A stretch of DNA of 64,000 nucleotides from Arthrobacter sp. C2. GTDB lineage: Bacteria; Actinomycetota; Actinomycetes; Actinomycetales; Micrococcaceae. Position numbers and translations under genes: made by a program. Each line of letters starts with the position of its first letter. Within the stretch, counting starts at the first letter, position 1. The notes below the pieces were generated by a model. That model was not told where the DNA came from. It was given only the letters and a program-made list of their open reading frames with translations, and searched no databases. Location of the stretch: the NCBI GenBank assembly GCA_024207135.1, contig CP042428.1:1922001-1986000 (forward strand). The letters run 5' to 3'. Positions 61,454 to 64,000 of this stretch are shown piece after piece.

Positions 61454-62604
61454 ACCGCGTCCCTCCCCGCGGATGCCTCTTCGGCCCCGTCAAGCCCGAA
61501 GGAGAACTCCGGTTCCCAGGTCATGCGCACGGTGTCCCCGCGCTGTGCCGGTGGCTGGCCCATGTTCTGGGAGAACGTCCCGATGGTTCCGATGCCCTGG
61601 ACCTCCACCAGGTACTCGGTGCTGACCCCGGTGAACGAGGCGTCCAGCACCGTGCCGGTGAGCATGTTGGCGCTGGGCGAGTATTCGTCGGACAGGTTCA
61701 TGACCCGCATCTTTTCCGGGCGCACCCCCACCACGGCGGCACCGCTGTGGGCCACCGACCGGTCCTTGGGCATGACCAGGCGGTGTCCGGCAGCGTTCAC
61801 GGCGACGGCGTCCCCGAGGTCCTCGGTCACCGTTCCGTACATGAGGTTTGACTTGCCCAGGAAGTTGGCCACAAAGGCGGTCTTGGGCAGTTCGTACAGG
61901 TCGCGCGGGGCACCCATCTGCTCGATCTTTCCCTTGTTCATGACCGCGACGGTGTCGGCCATGGTCATGGCCTCTTCCTGGTCGTGGGTCACGTGGATGA
62001 AGGTCAGGCCGACCTCGGTCTGGATGGATTTGAGCTCCACCTGCATCTGCCGGCGCAGCTTCATGTCCAGGGCCCCGAGGGGCTCGTCAAGCAGCAGGAC
62101 CGCGGGGCGGTTGACCAGGGCACGGGCCAGGGCCACGCGCTGCTGTTGCCCGCCGGAGAGCTGGACCGGCTTGCGCGACGCGAGATGTTCGAGTTCCACC
62201 ATTTCCAGTGCGGCCTTGGCCCGGGACACCGAGTCCTTGACGCCCTTGCGCTTGAGTCCGAAGGCCACGTTGTCCAGCACGCTCATGTGCGGGAAGAGCG
62301 CGTAGGACTGGAAAACGGTGTTGACCTGGCGTTGGTAGGAGGCGAGCTTGGTGACGTCCTGCCCGCCGATGCTGATGGTGCCGCTGGTGGGTTGTTCAAG
62401 ACCGGCGATCATCCGCAACGTGGTGGTCTTGCCGCAGCCCGAGGGGCCCAAGAGTGCGAAGAAGGTGCCGCTGGGCACGGTCAGGGTCAGGTCGTCGACC
62501 GCGGTGAAGTCGGCAAATCGCTTGGTGACGTTGCCCAGGTGAAGGTCCGCCCCCGAGGCTGTCATGGGCTGGGCCTTGCCCTTCAGGGAAGTCGTGGTTG
62601 TCAT
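61450..62604 (-). CDS. potA: Polyamine ABC transporter ATP-binding protein PotA-like
   Basis: A 384-residue ATPase with Walker A LGPSGCGKTTTL, Q-loop VFQSYALFPH, signature LSGGQQQRVALARAL, Walker B LLLDEPLGALD and switch VTHDQEEAMT. A C-terminal TOBE domain (about 280-375) may sense substrate. It is separated from the binding-protein gene by 2 nt. Confidence 0.95.
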   Translation of the reverse strand: MTTTTSLKGKAQPMTASGADLHLGNVTKRFADFTAVDDLTLTVPSGTFFALLGPSGCGKTTTLRMIAGLEQPTSGTISIGGQDVTKLASYQRQVNTVFQSYALFPHMSVLDNVAFGLKRKGVKDSVSRAKAALEMVELEHLASRKPVQLSGGQQQRVALARALVNRPAVLLLDEPLGALDMKLRRQMQVELKSIQTEVGLTFIHVTHDQEEAMTMADTVAVMNKGKIEQMGAPRDLYELPKTAFVANFLGKSNLMYGTVTEDLGDAVAVNAAGHRLVMPKDRSVAHSGAAVVGVRPEKMRVMNLSDEYSPSANMLTGTVLDASFTGVSTEYLVEVQGIGTIGTFSQNMGQPPAQRGDTVRMTWEPEFSFGLDGAEEASAGRDAV

Positions 62605-62606
62605 AG

Positions 62607-63824
62607 TCAGGCACCAATCACTTGCTGGAACATGTTCTGGAACTGGGTTTCTTCCTCCACGCTCATCGCGCGCTCGGTGGAGGAAAGGGAGAGGAATTCC
62701 TCGGTCGGGAAGATCAGCGGGTTGTCCACGAGGTCCGGGTCGATCTTTTCCATGGCCTCACGAGCGCCAACCACGGGGCAGACGTAGTTCACGTAGGCCG
62801 CTACCTCGGCGGCGACGTCCGGGTCGTAGTAGAAGTCCATGAGCTTCTCGGCGTTGGTCTTGTGCGTGGCACCGATCGGGACCATGAAGTTGTCGCTCCA
62901 GATCAGGCCCTTGGCTTCGGGCATCACGAACTCCCATTTGTCGCCCTCTTCGAAGTTCAGCTGGGTGATGTCCCCGGAGTAGACCAGCCCGGCGATCGCA
63001 TCGCCCGAAATGAAGTCCTGCTTGTAGGAGTTGCCCTTCACCTGGCGGATCTGGCCGTTGGCGATGTTCCTTTCCAGGACGTCCAGCGAGTTCCCGTATT
63101 CGTTCTCTCCCCAGTCGCCCTGGATGTCCACGCCGTGGTCGAGCAGCAGCATCGGCATGGTGTCACGCATTTCGTCGAGCACCGTGACCCGGCCCTTGAG
63201 CGCCGGATCCCACAGGTCCGAGACGTTTTTCAGGCCCCTCGGGAAGGCCTCCTTGTTCCAGGCCAGCCCGGTGAACCCGGACTGCCAGGTCAAGGACTTC
63301 GTGCGCCCGGGATCGAAGCGGACATCGCGCAGCTCGGGCAGCAGGTTCTTGATGTTGGGGATGTTGGCGTGGTCGAGTTCCTGGACGTAGCCCTGGCGGA
63401 TCAGCCGCTCGGACATCCAGTCGCTGGGGGTGATGATGTCCTGGCCGATGTCCTTGCCGGCGGCCAGCTGGGCCTGGATCTTGCCGTAGTAGGTGTCGTT
63501 GGAGTCGATGTCCTCCGCGTACGTGGCGGTGATGCCACTTTCCTTCATGAACCGTTCAAGGGTCGGGTACTTCTTGGTCTCGTCGTCGTAGTCAAGGTAC
63601 AGCGTCCAGTTGGCCCAGCTGACAAGCTTTTGCTCGCCGGACAGGTCGACTGCGGCGCTGGGGCCGGCGGAGGACTTGGAGCCGGCGGTCCCGCAGGCTG
63701 CCAGCAGGCCGGCCAATGCCAGCCCGCCGGCACCGGCCAACACGCCCCTGCGTGAAGCCTGGGCTTCCGCGATCCCGCGCGCGATGCGTCGACGGGAAGA
63801 GATCTGACGGTCAGGGCGGGACAT
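62607..63824 (-). CDS. potD: Polyamine ABC transporter substrate-binding protein, Tat lipoprotein
   Basis: A 405-residue PotD-type protein. The N-terminus has twin arginines (SRRGVLAG) and a lipobox (LAAC, Cys44), so it is a Tat-exported lipoprotein. The SBP fold includes LVSWANWTLYLDYDDETKKYPT and IIRQGYVQELDH-like lobes (LIRQGYVQELDHANIPN). It shares the stop/start TAATG with a paralog immediately upstream. It probably binds spermidine, putrescine or a related cation. Confidence 0.93.
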   Translation of the reverse strand: MSRPDRQISSRRRIARGIAEAQASRRGVLAGAGGLALAGLLAACGTAGSKSSAGPSAAVDLSGEQKLVSWANWTLYLDYDDETKKYPTLERFMKESGITATYAEDIDSNDTYYGKIQAQLAAGKDIGQDIITPSDWMSERLIRQGYVQELDHANIPNIKNLLPELRDVRFDPGRTKSLTWQSGFTGLAWNKEAFPRGLKNVSDLWDPALKGRVTVLDEMRDTMPMLLLDHGVDIQGDWGENEYGNSLDVLERNIANGQIRQVKGNSYKQDFISGDAIAGLVYSGDITQLNFEEGDKWEFVMPEAKGLIWSDNFMVPIGATHKTNAEKLMDFYYDPDVAAEVAAYVNYVCPVVGAREAMEKIDPDLVDNPLIFPTEEFLSLSSTERAMSVEEETQFQNMFQQVIGA

Positions 63825-64000
63825 TAGGCTCCGATCGCGGTTTGGAACTGGCTGTTGAAGTTGGTTTCTTCCTCGGCGCTCAGCGACCTGAAGACGTGCG
63901 CCTTGGCCAGATCGGATTCGGACGGGAAGATCAGCGGATTGTTCATCAGTTCCGGGTCGATCTTTTCCATGGCTTCCTTGGCCCCCTCTACCGGGGAAAT
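63824..64000 (-). CDS. Second polyamine-binding protein paralog, C-terminal 58 residues only
   Basis: The visible end contains GAKEAMEKIDPELMNNPLIF and EEETNFNSQFQTAIGA. It closely parallels the end of the next gene (AMEKIDPDLVDNPLIFP and EEETQFQNMFQQVIGA), so it is a tandem duplicate. The stop codon TAA overlaps the next ATG (TAATG). The N-terminus is outside the window. Confidence 0.9.
   Translation of the reverse strand: MSPVEGAKEAMEKIDPELMNNPLIFPSESDLAKAHVFRSLSAEEETNFNSQFQTAIGA

Overview
The window comes from a high-GC Gram-positive chromosome, most likely Micrococcaceae (Arthrobacter in the broad sense, for example Paeniglutamicibacter or Glutamicibacter). The reasons are the strong G/C bias at third codon positions, many GTG starts, many genes with a TANNNT -10 box only 6-8 nt before the start codon (the actinobacterial leaderless pattern), a fused MnhA-MnhB Mrp antiporter and the cysteine-poor L28-L33-S14 ribosomal operon. 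The genus call is inference. It is ordinary, gene-dense chromosome; the only mobile DNA seen is one decayed insertion sequence of about 364 bp.

Layout. 1-2.4 kb: a partial MMPL exporter divergent from a MarR regulator. 2.5-7.4 kb: GH1 beta-glucosidase, LysE exporter, small tyrosine phosphatase and a P-loop kinase/PabB fusion. 7.4-13 kb: a DUF1801 protein, a VOC protein, a single-chain PheRS-like enzyme preceded by an attenuator-like leader, an MFS exporter and a flavin monooxygenase. 13-17.4 kb: cardiolipin synthase, a PabC-type enzyme, a Nudix hydrolase, a small secreted cysteine protein and the IS remnant. 17.4-20.6 kb: a thiamine-type ECF transporter (ATPase-ATPase-EcfT fusion plus YkoE) under a TPP riboswitch. 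21-27.4 kb: the six-gene Mrp antiporter operon. 27.6-36 kb: MFS, malate dehydrogenase with a GNAT enzyme, dCTP deaminase, a D,D-carboxypeptidase, MntH with operator-like palindromes over its start, class I fumarase and an SseB-like protein. 36-41.6 kb: KhtTU K+/H+ antiporter, tRNA-Gly(CCC), AEC carrier and an amino-acid ABC importer. 41.6-48.4 kb: a HerA-like ATPase, an anchored protein, a MarR-MFS pair and a thioredoxin-NHL protein. 48.4-54.9 kb: a copper/haem cluster (lipoprotein, CopD-CtaG, Dyp peroxidase, PCuAC, CopC, membrane protein). 55-59.6 kb: HU, an SDR, small membrane proteins, a DUF1992 protein, the ribosomal operon and a MarR regulator. 59.7-64 kb: a polyamine ABC operon with tandem binding proteins.

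Many genes are translationally coupled by ATGA, TGATG, GTGA, TAATG or TAGTG overlaps. The themes are cation and metal homeostasis (Mrp, Kht, MntH, copper cluster), uptake (thiamine, amino acid, polyamine), exporters with local MarR repressors, and two parts of folate synthesis (PabB and PabC) on separate transcripts. The least expected items are the single-chain PheRS-like gene with its leader, the kinase-PabB fusion, the mntH operator over a leaderless start codon, and the IS end that supplies the stop codon of the ECF gene.
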